Source: Macrotrachela quadricornifera (lineage: Eukaryota > Rotifera > Eurotatoria > Philodinida > Philodinidae). Taken from it: a stretch of 64,000 nucleotides of DNA. The translations under genes and the position numbers were made by a program. The notes under the pieces were generated by a model. That model did no database searches and was not told the origin of the DNA. It saw only the letters and a program-made list of their open reading frames with translations. Of the stretch, positions 43,886-55,561 are shown one piece after another (position 1 is the stretch's first letter; every line of letters begins with the position of its first letter). The stretch covers positions 1,304,303 through 1,368,302 of the forward strand of contig JAJEKB010001426.1 in assembly GCA_022393335.1 (NCBI GenBank). The letters are read 5' to 3'.

Positions 43886-45388
43886 ATGTATTTGATATTA
43901 CTTATTACAGTATTCATTCTTTATATTCTTTATTCATTTATTAGTAAAGTAAGAAATCTTCCACCAGGCCCACCTGTTTATTCAATTCCAATATTTGGTC
44001 ATTTATTTTATCTTGGTAAACATCCTCAAGAAATTTTAATGAAATGGTGTGAAAATCGTAAAAGTGATATAATTCATTGTTATTTTGGAGGAAAATTAGT
44101 CATTGTATTAAATAATTATTCTTTAATAAGAGAAGCATTTCTTGATGAAAATTATTCAGCACGAGCACAACCATTTATATTTGAAGAACATTTTCATGGA
44201 AAAGGTTTAACATATGCTGATGGAGAACGTTGGTTAATTCATCGAAAATTTGCAATGGATACATTAAAAAAATTTGGTATGGGAAAATACTTTTTACAAG
44301 ATACTATTTTAGATGAAATTAAAGATGTTTTTCAATTTATTGATAAACAAGAAGAAAAATCAGTTGATATTAAAGGTTTATTAACACATGCTCTTTCAAA
44401 TATAATTTGTGGTTTTGCATTTGGACAACGTTTTTCACACGATAATCAAGAATTTCGTCATATTGTTAGTTTAATTGAAGAATTATTTACACTTGGATCT
44501 CATGATTCATGGATAACTATATTTCCTTTACTTAGATTTATACCAATAAAATCATTAAGAGGAAATTATAAACAATTTTCAAAAAATTTTAAACAAATAT
44601 TTTCATTTGCTAAACAACTTGTGGAAAATCATAATCAAAATATAAATGATAATGATGAAGCAACAGATTATATTGATGAATTTTTAAAACAAGCAAATAA
44701 TGATAAATTATTGAAGAAAACAAATTCTACATTTGATATGGATCAATTAACAACATCAATTACAAATTTATTTATTGGTGGAACAGAAACAACATCAACA
44801 ACATTACGTTGGGCATTAATCTATATGATTGAAAATCCTGAAATATTAGAAAAATGTCAACAAGAAATTGATGATTATATGTCAACTAAAAATGATCAAT
44901 CATTTGTTAAAATGGAAGATAAACAATATTTAGTTTATACAACAGCAACTATTTTTGAGATTCAACGTTGTGGAAATATAGCAACATTAGGTGGAAGTAC
45001 AATGCATAGAAATTTACAAGCTACAACACTTAATGGTTATAATATACCAAAAGATTCTTATGTAGCTGCAAATTTTTATGCTGTTCATGTTGATCATCGA
45101 CAATTTCCTAATCCATATGAATTTGATCCAACAAGATTTTTATCAAATGATCAAAAATCAATTCGACGTCCTATAGGATTTATTCCATTTTCAATTGGAA
45201 AAAAATCTTGTCCCGGTGAATCTCTAGCAAATATGGAACTTTTTCTTTTCTTCAGTAATATAATTAGACAATACAATTTTCATGTTGCAAATAAGGACAA
45301 ACAAATCAATTCAAGAAAATTTTATCACACAAGTTTAACGCGTGCACCTTTTGATTATGAAATCTCATTTGTTAAAAGATCATTTTAA
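43886..45388 (+). CDS. Cytochrome P450, CYP2-clan-like, intronless
   Basis: ATG at 43886 opens 500 codons, the normal P450 length. An N-terminal membrane anchor (LILLITVFILYILYSFI) is followed by the proline hinge PPGPP (26-30). The I-helix motif GGTETTS (about 297-303), the K-helix ExxR as EIQR (about 358), the FDPTRF meander and the haem loop FSIGKKSCPG with its Cys ligand (about 442) are all present. P450s are haem monooxygenases of the ER membrane that oxidise xenobiotics, lipids or steroids. The usual Arg in the haem loop is Lys. Substrate unknown; the CYP2-clan call is from overall look. A second copy with an assembly gap lies at 59553-60219. Confidence 0.9.
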   Translation: MYLILLITVFILYILYSFISKVRNLPPGPPVYSIPIFGHLFYLGKHPQEILMKWCENRKSDIIHCYFGGKLVIVLNNYSLIREAFLDENYSARAQPFIFEEHFHGKGLTYADGERWLIHRKFAMDTLKKFGMGKYFLQDTILDEIKDVFQFIDKQEEKSVDIKGLLTHALSNIICGFAFGQRFSHDNQEFRHIVSLIEELFTLGSHDSWITIFPLLRFIPIKSLRGNYKQFSKNFKQIFSFAKQLVENHNQNINDNDEATDYIDEFLKQANNDKLLKKTNSTFDMDQLTTSITNLFIGGTETTSTTLRWALIYMIENPEILEKCQQEIDDYMSTKNDQSFVKMEDKQYLVYTTATIFEIQRCGNIATLGGSTMHRNLQATTLNGYNIPKDSYVAANFYAVHVDHRQFPNPYEFDPTRFLSNDQKSIRRPIGFIPFSIGKKSCPGESLANMELFLFFSNIIRQYNFHVANKDKQINSRKFYHTSLTRAPFDYEISFVKRSF

Positions 45389-45498
45389 ATAAAAATAAAT
45401 GTATAGGCTTTTTTTATACTCATACTAGTCTTCTTTTAAATAATGATGCTTTGTGCAATTCATATAATACAAAGGACAAAATGGCACCGATGAACCAA

Positions 45499-45660
45499 TG
45501 AAATTCTAGACGAAATTTCTGCTGTAAAGATCTGTTGATGTGATTCTGGAAGTAGAGGGAAGAAAGGAAACAATCGAGCGAAATGCAGATATGTGAAGGC
45601 AAAAAAACTGTCTCAATGCTTTCGTAGTCATGCAGTTTTTTGTTCTTAGCCATCTTAGTT
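45499..45660 (+). pseudogene. Relic of the TFIIS-like exon (copy A)
   Basis: Nucleotide-level match to 60890-61030 in copy B, but with a stop (TGA) and frameshifts after EILDEISAVKIC. It is the 3' limit of the duplicated block. Confidence 0.45.
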
Positions 45661-46434
45661 TAGCGAGGGTCTTCTGAATATTATCGATACATCTGTTTAT
45701 TGTTGGTTTTAAGGAAAGTTTACTCGTCCATGTAAATCCTAGATATTTAAATTCATTTACTAACTTAATCTTTTCACTATCCCTTTCTATTTTAATTATT
45801 GGCTTTTTTTATCTGTGTATAGAACAATTGTGCTGCTATTTTAGAAATGTTTATAAGCTGTCTTCATTTTTTCGAATAATCAAATATTTGATTCCATATT
45901 TTTGTGGCTTCTTCTTCCAAACAGATATCCTGAATGAGCTCTAATCGATTGAATAAGGTCACAGTGAAGCACTATAAATAGATATGAGCTTAGAATACTT
46001 CCCTGAAGTAGTTCGATATGTATATTAAAAACTTCTGATGATTTATCATTGAATACAACATATGCCTTTCTATTAGCCAGTCAGAAAATTAGTATTTTTA
46101 GCATACTGAGCGAAATTCCTATCCTCCATAGTTTTGCTAAAACAGGTGCATGCCATATATGATCATAGGCTTTCGGATAATCCACACAGATAGCTAGCGT
46201 AGGTACATTTGTAGCCATACTACTGTTAACCTTTTGAAAGATTGATAAAACTTGTGGAGGTAATAGGTATTTCCGTCGCAAACCTGATTGTTCTACTCGT
46301 ACAATATGATTAGTCTCGCCCCAATGTCTTACGAGGGAACTTCTCATATTGATGAAACGCTTTTCAATAGGAAAATACATGACTGTATGCAGTTTTTTGC
46401 ACTGGTTCCGAATATCATGGTCCTTGCTGCCCAT
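45661..46434 (-). pseudogene. Second non-LTR reverse transcriptase relic
   Basis: Minus-strand fragments give the RT order: QSGLRRKYLLPPQVLSIF, then TLAICVDYPKAYDHIWHAPV with the first catalytic Asp (46434-46081), a frameshifted KAYVVFNDK region, and FKYLGFTWTSKLSLKPTI in the thumb (about 45770-45690). The YxDD region is not readable. Its sequence differs clearly from the LINE at 40-42 kb, so it is another, older family. Confidence 0.7.
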
Positions 46435-46834
46435 ATGGTCTTTTAGATCTCATATCATAGCTACCAATTCTCTTCTAATAGTGGTTATTTTTCATCAAAT
46501 TTGATATATAGCTGGTTTACTACGTGTTATCGAATTAATCATTGGGAAAGACTTTCTTTGCAGACAATTTAATTCTACTGTAATATACTAAGCTATTAAG
46601 TAGTGACATAATTTCTATATTGACTAACAAGAGTCATCTAGCAGTTATTTTCGTTTTCTTTCATTTATATTACAAACTAATAATATGGTAGTACAATATC
46701 TCACAAAATTTGCAACAACAGAAATAAAATAAAGCAAAACAAAAGCATATATAAACTGGCGATTATTTTAGTTTTCGTATTTTACTATGAAGACAATTAG
46801 TACTATTTCTGCTACTTTCATCTACCATGATGGA
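46435..46834. other. Intergenic, AT-rich
   Basis: No feature seen. Confidence 0.35.
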
Positions 46835-47285
46835 AACTTTAAGAATTGATAAAAAAGTGTTCAAAATATAAAGATTTTGGACGCCAGCTACAATTTACAA
46901 ATCGTAACAAATCACATTCATTCATTGCATCAGTTATCATTTATTGACGATGATCTAAAGCAAATATCATAAATATTTTCGAATAATGCTGGATTATCGT
47001 CCGCATAACCAGATACATACCACAAATAAAGTATCATTTTTTTTGGAATACCGGTGAAGAAAGTTGATTGTGAATCAATGAATGTAATTTAATTATATTT
47101 TTTTCAATCATATAAATATCAATCTTATCTAAATTGGCAAAATGATAAACTATTTTAGCAAAAATTCTTCCATTGACAATTAAAGTGCTTATCTAAAGGT
47201 TGTATTCGGTAAATTTTCTTAGACGGTGTTTGTAAATAACGAACATGAATACCATTTGATTGTAATTCATCATGAAACAATCACA
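46835..47285 (-). pseudogene. Decayed gene fragment, unknown family
   Basis: Protein-like stretches lie in two or three frames on the minus strand: ELQSNGIHVRYLQTPSKKIY (about 47270-47200), then FAKIVYHFANLDKIDIYMIE and KMILYLWYVSGYADDNPALF (47170-46960), then ECDLLRFVNCSWRPKSLYFE to a stop near 46838. Two frameshifts separate them. The family is not recognised. Confidence 0.5.
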
Positions 47286-48634
47286 CACACGAAAGAAATA
47301 TAAATAGATAGAGGGCAGGATATAACAGAAGGATTTCCCGTATGATCACAAAAAAAATGACTCATTATGTAATGATACAAAGAAGAAAACAATGAATAAG
47401 TAGTGGAGGATAATGAAAAAACCACTAAGTGCAGTTTTTAGAAGTTAATTCTTCACAGAAATGAACATTTTGAAGAAGTTTCTAAGAAAACCGAATCGTG
47501 GTGAATGGGTTAAGAGAAGCTTTTACTTAATAATGATGTATCTTTAATAAAATACATTCATGATTTTACTATTTGTCTACGTAAAGATACACATAAAATA
47601 AACTATGTTGCAACGATTATAAAACATCCGATCTATTACAAAATCTTTGACAGAAAATAGAGTATTTAATTTCTGAAAATAAAATCCTGTAGTCAAGTGT
47701 AGGCAACATGAGAAAGAGCAAGACAAACAGAAACACAAATTTTTATTACCTCATTTTGTTTTACTAATGAAATAGAACAAAGAGTTTCAGATGCTGCTAT
47801 AACTTTCGAATTATTTACCCTAGCAATATTTTAAAGTAATGTTCCTTTATTATTATTATGTCAAATATTGACTATTCGAGTTACAACATGAATATTGTGA
47901 TGTCAACTATCAATATTAATACAAATAACAATGTGTTAATATATCGTTATAGAATTATCAAAATATCTGAACCATAATTTATTGATCATAAAAATAATAT
48001 GTACTTTTTCTGCATTGATGTTATATATAAATGACAGGTATGATTGATTTTATTTAGATTAACTAAGTCAATCAAAGGGAATTCTACAAATGAAATGTAA
48101 GGAGTTAATATGCCATTGTTCAATATAATATTAAATGAATGATTTAATAAAATAATAGCAATTTCTTCATCAGATTGCTTACTTGATTCTCCGCTTCAAA
48201 TAAATGAAGTATCAGAATATCGTGTAAGATCACGATTTTTCCATTTTCACGGACTAATAAGTGCATTCAAATGATCAATCTAGTATTAGGATACTTGAAA
48301 AAAAACTCCCAAGATCAAGATTCATATCCATTTAACAGATAGAAGTGAGTACTCAACAAAATATCAAAAATTCTAACTAACATCAATGGATCTAGTGATA
48401 TAAACAATCGTATCATATGGGATGCTAAATAAAAAAAATGAAAAGTAGTAATACTAAGAGTGAAACAATGATTGACAAAGACATTTTGACCATCAGAATA
48501 TGTTTCAAATAAAAAAAGAAACAACAAACTATGCATGTAGAAAGATTCTCTCTTATCGGTTTTTATCTGTTTAATCCTACATGTGTCAACTTTATGTATG
48601 TACCAAATTTGAAATCTAATTGAATGTTAAATAA
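47286..48634. other. Intergenic, AT-rich
   Basis: No gene or element supported. Confidence 0.35.
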
Positions 48635-48850
48635 TCAGTTAACGACTGAATAAATTAATTCTATAAAAACATCATACATGTTCCGAAGATTGTTCGGTAG
48701 ATGAAGGCAAACGTATAAGAGAATGTAAAGCACTAGCTGACATTGATCGTAACCACAGAAAACCTTTAATAAAACGAAGTGTTTCACATATTTGTTCATA
48801 AAGATAAATTTATCTTCTATCCACATATTAGATTGAAAAACACCATGTTT
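48635..48850 (-). pseudogene. Possible exon remnant, unknown
   Basis: In one minus frame the sequence reads LYEQICETLRFIKGFLWLRS then MSASALHSLIRLPSSTEQ, which looks coding; flanking stops and no clear start leave it unassigned. It could be the 3' exon of the membrane-protein frame just upstream. Confidence 0.35.
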
Positions 48851-48863
48851 GATTAGTTATATC

Positions 48864-49499
48864 CTACATAAAAGATATTTGACTAATTGTTGGAATATCA
48901 GCTAAATTAATTGTATATACAGAAAAACTAATAAATAAAAACCATTGATTAATTGTCCATTGAAATGGATTTGTTATTTGTCCAACAAATGATAATTGAT
49001 ATACTTTAACAAGAATTATAAGAATATGTAAACTAAATAAAAAAATAAATTTAATAAAAAATATTATTTGAAATAATTTTGAATATTTTTTAATTATAGG
49101 TACAATTATATTAATTTTTATAAAAAGATAATTAAAACCATTAACTGAAATTATTGGAATTAATTTTAACATTTTAAACGTTATTAAAGTAAATTGAATA
49201 TCTAAAAAACAAATCCATTGACTTTTCGATAGACATAATGAACACTTAGTTTTTAAATTATGAAAAATAAATATAACAAAAATACTCAAAACTATTATAT
49301 GTTATTCAAGAAATTCACTATAAAAAACAATTGAATGAAATATTGAATATATATCTAAGAAATCTTCACGTTGATGAATAACATTACGATAAATTGTAAA
49401 TACATTAAATAAAAGTAAAATTAATGTAATAATTCCTGATACAAGTTTTTGGATAATAAATAATTCGATTATTTGTAAATTTATCAGATATATGTTCAT
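48864..49499 (-). pseudogene. Multi-pass membrane protein frame with one in-frame stop
   Basis: One frame of about 211 codons runs from ATG 49499 to a stop at 48864, broken only by TAA at 49302-49304. It has about five hydrophobic segments, for example LVSGIITLILLLFNVFTIY, IIFFIKFIFLFSLHILIILV and QWFLFISFSVYTI. Very AT-rich codons inflate Phe/Ile/Leu, so part of the hydrophobicity may be compositional. It might be a decayed 7TM receptor; no motif decides. Confidence 0.4.
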
Positions 49500-51344
49500 T
49501 CAATTGTGTTCGACTACGAAATACGAATAGATATAGAAATAATGGTAATGATTATGTTTTATCAATATATTCACCATTATTATATTCCATCTCTACAGAA
49601 GATGTTTAATCTACAATCATAAAAACTAATCATAATATATTTATAAACAATTTTAATAATTATTACAATTACTTTCTTCTTATTGTATTTATATAGTAGA
49701 AAGAAAAATATACTCGTTATTACTTTTCTTCTCTTTTCATTATTATTCAAGATTTGTTTTTTCGTTCTCTTATTCTATAAAATCAATTAATGTCCGTTTC
49801 CACTTGCACACACAACTTTGTCATACTTTATAAAAGAAAAAGTACATATGTACAAAATAACTTACATGCTCGTACTTATATTTCGCCTTATAAATGACTA
49901 TTTTGAATAATAAAATAAACATAACAATTCAATTACTGCTTGCAATAATGACTTAAATTCTGCTACGAAAATATGATGGTAGTTTATCTACTAAGCATTC
50001 ATTCTTCGATTTGTTGTATGCGTATATTTTATATAACTAACTCAATTAAATACAAGTTAATTTAAGTCATGATGGAATTGCTGATGAAGAGAAAAGTTTT
50101 TAAACTTATTGGTAAAGGTGGACAATAACATTTATATAGTTTTCTATGAATAAAACATTATTTCACTGATATAAAGTGGAACATATGTCGAAAGATTCTC
50201 TGCATTCAGTTAGAAAATTAAATTCATCATTTCGCATCCAGTTGGAAAAGTCTCAATTGGTTATAATTCTGTTTTACAAGTTTTCATTCGAGAAATTTAA
50301 ATGAATTAATATTGCTGAATGTTAGAAAATATGGTCATTAAAAGTGAGCTTAGCATGAGGAGAAATTTTCTTTTTAAAAATATGAACAAAAGATTGAATT
50401 CACTAGCTACATACAAAATAAATTACAATAAATGAAAGAAGAAAGAAACAAATTGTGGACTATTAAAATAATATAATAGCCGTTTTAGCTCGAGATTGAC
50501 AAGCTAAAATAATCATCAACACGAAGAATGTACCTCATAAACAACAATTCGAGAATGAAATATCCAAATTTCAACTGAATTCGAGGTAAGAAGACTGGAA
50601 AGATTGAACTCAATACAAAATCAATTAATAAATCATTCTCATCATTCGGTACGATCACCACTAAATGGATAGATCTAATAAAAAACAGTAAAATCTACGA
50701 ACTAATTGACATAATTTTGATAGACAATGGTTTTATTTTCTTTTTTAAGTTATTGATGCCTTCGGATAAAAATCTTTCTCCCCTCTTTATTTCTATGCCA
50801 TCATATTTCATATAAAATTTATGACTAAATAAAGATATAGTATAAGAATTTTATTTCAATGATCTTTACCATATTGAAGTAAATCTCTTATATTATATCT
50901 TTACTCAGCAATACATTTGATGCAAAATATGATAGCACAAAAGCAAAGAGTTCGAGAGACTTAAGAATAAGTAAAATAAACTTGTTTCCTAACAGTGTAT
51001 TAAAGAGAACAGGATATCTGTTATTTGAACTAGTTTTTCATTAATATCCTCAAGCAAATATTATACATCAATAATTTTCAGTACGATTTTAAATAATAAG
51101 TTAAATCTTATCAAGTAAATTAAGAATATTAATAACAAAATGAATTTCATAAATATATTCGCTAGACAATATTACATGGATCATTTTTTATAACTTAACT
51201 GGGTTTTCTACAAATTGTAAATTATGAAAAGAATGACTAAATGAAATCTTTTATTTGAATATTTAGGCACAAAAATCAAACAAGTAGCATGTTTTGAGAT
51301 AGATTCTGTCATATTATGAATGCAAAAAATAATGAACCAGTTAA
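49500..51344. other. Intergenic, AT-rich
   Basis: No gene, repeat or RNA feature supported. Confidence 0.35.
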
Positions 51345-52486
51345 TTAATTCCTTTGATGCATAGGAAATATATTTATCATAGGATGTGCTTGACGTCGCT
51401 GTCGACAATGAAATAAATTTAAAAGTTGACGTCGAAATAATTGACTTGATAATGTACATAAATAAAAACTTGCACATGGTCCAAGGAGACCAATAAAAGA
51501 GAGTACATTTTTAATAAGACTTTGTTTGGCTAATTCTAATGGATCTTGTCGTGAATTATCATCGATTACATTGAACATTCCACCAATTGCACCAGCAGCT
51601 GATGTTAATCCAAATAAAATTGATTGAATAAACGTTATTTGTATCAATTGTCGATCAATAAATTTGGTTCGTTTTTGTTGATGGTTTGCATTATTTTGAT
51701 TTGCAACTGTTTTAACTGATTGTTTAATATGATGAATAGTAAGAAGACCAAATATTAACATAGCTGAAGATGGAATTATACTCCATACAATTAAAATTAA
51801 AATTCCATTCAATTTTTGAAATAAATTCGGTTGACCGAGACATATTATTGGTTGTGAATTAATTGTATAAAAGATAAGTATTGGTATTTGTGTAAAACCA
51901 ATAAATAGAATTATCAATGGAATTAAACGATTAGAAATACGAACTGAACTCCAACTACGAAGTGTCATAGATAATGAACTGCAAAAAAATCTTAAAGAAA
52001 AAGAAAATATTATATTTAATTGAAAGTTCTTATTTATTATTATTATTATTATTATTTACCGATCGGCAGAAGCCATAGCTACAAATCCACATGGTAGAAT
52101 TCTATAAAAGATAACAAAACTAAGTTTTATTCGATTTTATCCTATTATCATGATGAAAAATACCTTATCCAAGAAAGTAGAAATGAAAGAATTTTGCACA
52201 TAGCTACTAAAGGAATAAATAAACTTATATTGTAACCATTTTGTAATAGACGTACTGGAAGAATACTAAAAATGACAACATAACCAGCAATACTCGATGC
52301 CCAAAAATATCTGGCACATGGATTAATACGAAGTGTCGGACGAGTAAACACATAAATATTTAATGAATGTCCAATAAAGCCAAGAATGAACATGATTATA
52401 CACCAATATCGAGCAAACATAACTGAAGTCCAAGTAATAGCATTAAGAGCAGTACTCATATCGTTGGTGGCATTCGTAGAAGACAT
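51345..52486 (-). CDS. Rhodopsin-like 7TM receptor, three exons
   Basis: Exons 52486-52164, 52101-52060 and 51978-51345 join in frame to 332 codons plus stop, with GT-AG introns. N-terminus MSSTNATNDMS has a glycosylation-type Asn. TM segments start near residue 27 (WCIIMFILGFIGHSLNIYVF), with the GHSLN resembling the family's GNxxN. The tiny middle exon encodes ILPCGFVAMASADR, the end of TM3, where ADRS replaces DRY. A long basic third loop (QNNANHQQKRTKF) precedes TM6 and TM7. This type is close to the FMRFamide-receptor-like set common in rotifers. Intron 2 contains a TTA microsatellite (52030-52058). Ligand unknown. Confidence 0.85.
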
Positions 52487-53368
52487 CTCAAAAAAATATT
52501 TATATTTTACAATTAATCTCGAATGTTTGTTTATGCGCTATTTATGAAGTTTATCTGCATGTGAAAATATTTGTTTATAAAGATTATATATTTATGTAAA
52601 CTCTACCCAATAGAGAATTCTTTCTGATAAAGTAAAAGATGTATTTCAACATCTAGATTTTTTAATGTTAACATTCCGGTGAATTTTAAAATATCCATTA
52701 ATTCATGACTACTTAGACTCAATATACAGTAAATTTATTTATAATTTCTTCTTTTATATTATTCCCTTTGTGTCCTAATTTCCTTTCTCTTTCCCCATAA
52801 ATTATATCGTGTAAAATAAAATTTTCTGTCTAAACGAAATAACAGTCTCTATCGTTAAAAACCTAAATGATATGACATTCAAAAAATCTTTATGAAACAA
52901 CAAGAATAAAAATAATATTTTATATATTTAATAAAAAGGAGAAAGTGACAACTTCTAGTCTCATGAATTTAATTAAGTATAAAAAAATATTTTATATAAA
53001 GAAAGAACTAACAATTTCTATCATTAAGAACGTGATGAAATCAAATAAAACAATCCCGCTAACAAATCCATGTTTCTTTTTGATCTTATAAAAAGACTCA
53101 AGCAAAAGTCAGTATCCTCTATAAAAAAAAGAAAATGTTAATTTCTGTTTTTATACATTAGATCAAATAGTATAAAAAAACATAATTGAAAAGAAACAAG
53201 ATCAATCTTTCTACTTTGAATTAAATGTATTAAAAGGAAGTATTTTTAAAATCAATTTTCATACTTAAGAATTGAATTAGGTAAAATAAACTATCATATA
53301 GAGAAGGAAAGATATTAATCTCTTGTAACGTAGGATATCTTACGTCAGGATTCGAATATTTTTAGATA
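52487..53368. other. Intergenic, AT-rich
   Basis: No gene seen. Confidence 0.35.
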
Positions 53369-53600
53369 GGATTCGCTCACGAAGTGGACCAACAAAAACA
53401 AAAGGTTGACCGGGATACAACTCGACGAGCTCTATCCTATTCACATTTCCGTTTTTTCCAACCATCCTTCTTTCATCCCAAAAAACTCAAAATACTCCGA
53501 AAAAAACCATTGAAAATCCCAAAATTTCCGTAAAACCTGGTCGGATTCGTTCAGAAAGTGGACCAAGATAGACCTCGACGAGCATTATCGAATGGACACC
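53369..53600. repeat. Two diverged direct repeats
   Basis: GGATTCGCTCACGAAGTGGA at 53370 and GGATTCGTTCAGAAAGTGGA at 53543 start two related stretches, each continuing to an ACTCGACGAGC / CCTCGACGAGC word. Probably an old tandem duplication. Confidence 0.45.
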
Positions 53601-55124
53601 TTTGGAGTTGAATTCTATCAAGCTATCCTTGAGACAATGCTTAATTAATATTTAATTAGTTAATTATTTTATTAACCACTTGACTGTTAAGTTTTTTTTA
53701 AACTATCTGGTAAACTTTTTGCAAAATAGTTTTTACAAATTCGTAGATAATTAAGGATAGTAAAAGACGTTAGCGGACAAATATACTTTATTGTTTCATA
53801 TAGAAAACAAGAATTGCTTACTCAATAATAAAGCACAAAAAACTTTGTTCTAGAAAACTGTGTTTTCAAAATTGAAAGTTTCGCTCAAAAGTTCAATACT
53901 GTATGATAAATACGAAAACATGGATCAACGCAAAGTCCAACATCACAAATTAAACATTCTTATCTTGATTCATGTCTTGTCCAGTTAGTTTTTTTTTCTG
54001 TACGACTACAAACGTAACATCGTCTTGCTGGAAGCTGCCTGGTTTCACTTGAAGGAATCAAAGATGGAAAATGCCGTCCAACTAACCGTGCTGGTGTAGG
54101 TTCACTTGATGGTCTCCCTTTTATGACTAGGTGTCCCGGTAAATTATCCTGTAAATTTTGTTCCAGTAGAGAACAAGCGAGGGCTATACGAAATTGAAGT
54201 TGTGTCATTACATCATAACCTGTTTCCTGAGTTCGTATTTTATATAAATGATATGAATTCAATATAGCCAAATCAAGTAAAACCATAAATATTTTCTCAA
54301 TCTTTATCGAGGTATACAATAAGAAGCTATCAATTGATCGGTCCTATCGACACCACCCATTGTGTCATTATATTCATGAACACATGTTGGTTTTTCAACT
54401 TGAGTTTGTCTCTTCTGAATGATTGTAATATTGTTTTCATGATATGTTGATAATACATGAACATATTTTTTCTCAAACCATTTTAATGCCATCAAATTTC
54501 CGTAATATCTTGTAATTCTTTCATTCCTTTTGAGCTTAGAATTTCTAAAATTGGGTGAAAGACTTTTTCGATTTGAACGAACTGTTCCAACGGCATCTGT
54601 TTTTCTCTTGACGAGGTATAGAAACAGTTCTGGTGAGGAATAATAATTACCAATTATGATACAGTGACCTAAATCCAGATAATCTTCCGCCGATGTCATC
54701 ACTATTCGACTTGATAACGACGAATCACTAAATTTGTCACTGTAATTTGTATCGCGACCAGTATAAATAATAAAATCGAGAATATAACCATTTATATCAC
54801 ATAACATGAAAAATTTAAATCCAAATTGTGCTCTTTTCAACGGAATATATTGTTTCCACGATGGGCGACCCTTGTACATATGCAAGCTTTCGTCAACATC
54901 TAAAAATCTTCCTGGTTTGTACAGTCTTTTGAATGAAGAACGTAGGGCTTCGATAACTGGCCAGATCTTTTTCAATTTGTTATCGGGACCTTGATCGGTT
55001 TCAAAATGTAACATTTTGAGTAATATTTGAAATTGATCAGCACTCATAATTTTATTGAAAATCGGTGTAGCTAAAAGTTCATCGGTCGAAAAATACATCT
55101 GAAGTTCCGGTTTTCTTATTATCC

Positions 55125-55132
55125 CTTGTAAT
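55125..55132. repeat. hAT MITE target-site duplication, left
   Basis: CTTGTAAT, identical to 55554-55561. Confidence 0.8.
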
Positions 55133-55553
55133 CAGAGATGTCCATCGCGGCGCTGCCGCTACCGCTGCCGCCGTGGCGGTCGCGGCAGCGGCAGCGGCAG
55201 AGTTTTTACAAAAACCATTGCGGCGCGGCAGCGGCGCGGTAGCAATTTTAATAATACCGTCGCGACGCGGTGCGGCAGCGATAAGTTTTTTTAACGACGC
55301 GTCGCGGCAGCTTTTCTAGAAAAAAATTTAAAAAACTCATGAATTTACAGATAATCTTGACATTGATGTCTGCTGCACTATAAGACTTGACGAACCTGAA
55401 CGATTAGCGACAGTAGCTCTAGTTTAAACCAGTCACAGCCTTGAAAATCGAGAGATTTTTAAAAATACCATCGCGGCAGCGGCAAGCTTTTTTAGTGTCA
55501 CAACGCGGCGCAGCGCGGCAGCGGCAGACTCTCAGCCGCGATGGACATCTCTG
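55133..55553. mobile_element. GC-rich hAT MITE nested in piggyBac transposase
   Basis: 421 bp with terminal inverted repeats CAGAGATGTCCATCGCGGC and its reverse complement, flanked by an 8-bp direct duplication CTTGTAAT. CAGAG-type ends and 8-bp duplications are diagnostic of the hAT superfamily. The two ends are made of GCGGCAGCGGCAGC and similar words, giving a local GC content far above the rest of the window; the centre is AT-rich unique sequence. No coding capacity. Confidence 0.85.
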
Positions 55554-55561
55554 CTTGTAAT
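55554..55561. repeat. hAT MITE target-site duplication, right
   Basis: CTTGTAAT, identical to 55125-55132. Confidence 0.8.

Larger units (their letters stand above)
42835..45665. repeat. Segmental duplication, copy A
   Basis: Aligns with 58616-61050 over the hAT relic, the intergenic spacer, P450 promoter and gene, and a 3' block ending near CATGCAGTTTTTT. Copy A lacks about 50 bp near 43180 present in copy B; copy B lacks about 190 bp of the hAT relic (42948-43135), with AATAATATTT at both ends of the missing piece. Confidence 0.85.

Noticed and set aside
55133..55553. CpG island or horizontally acquired GC-rich DNA
   Set aside because: The GC richness is confined to a mobile element with hAT ends and an 8-bp target duplication.
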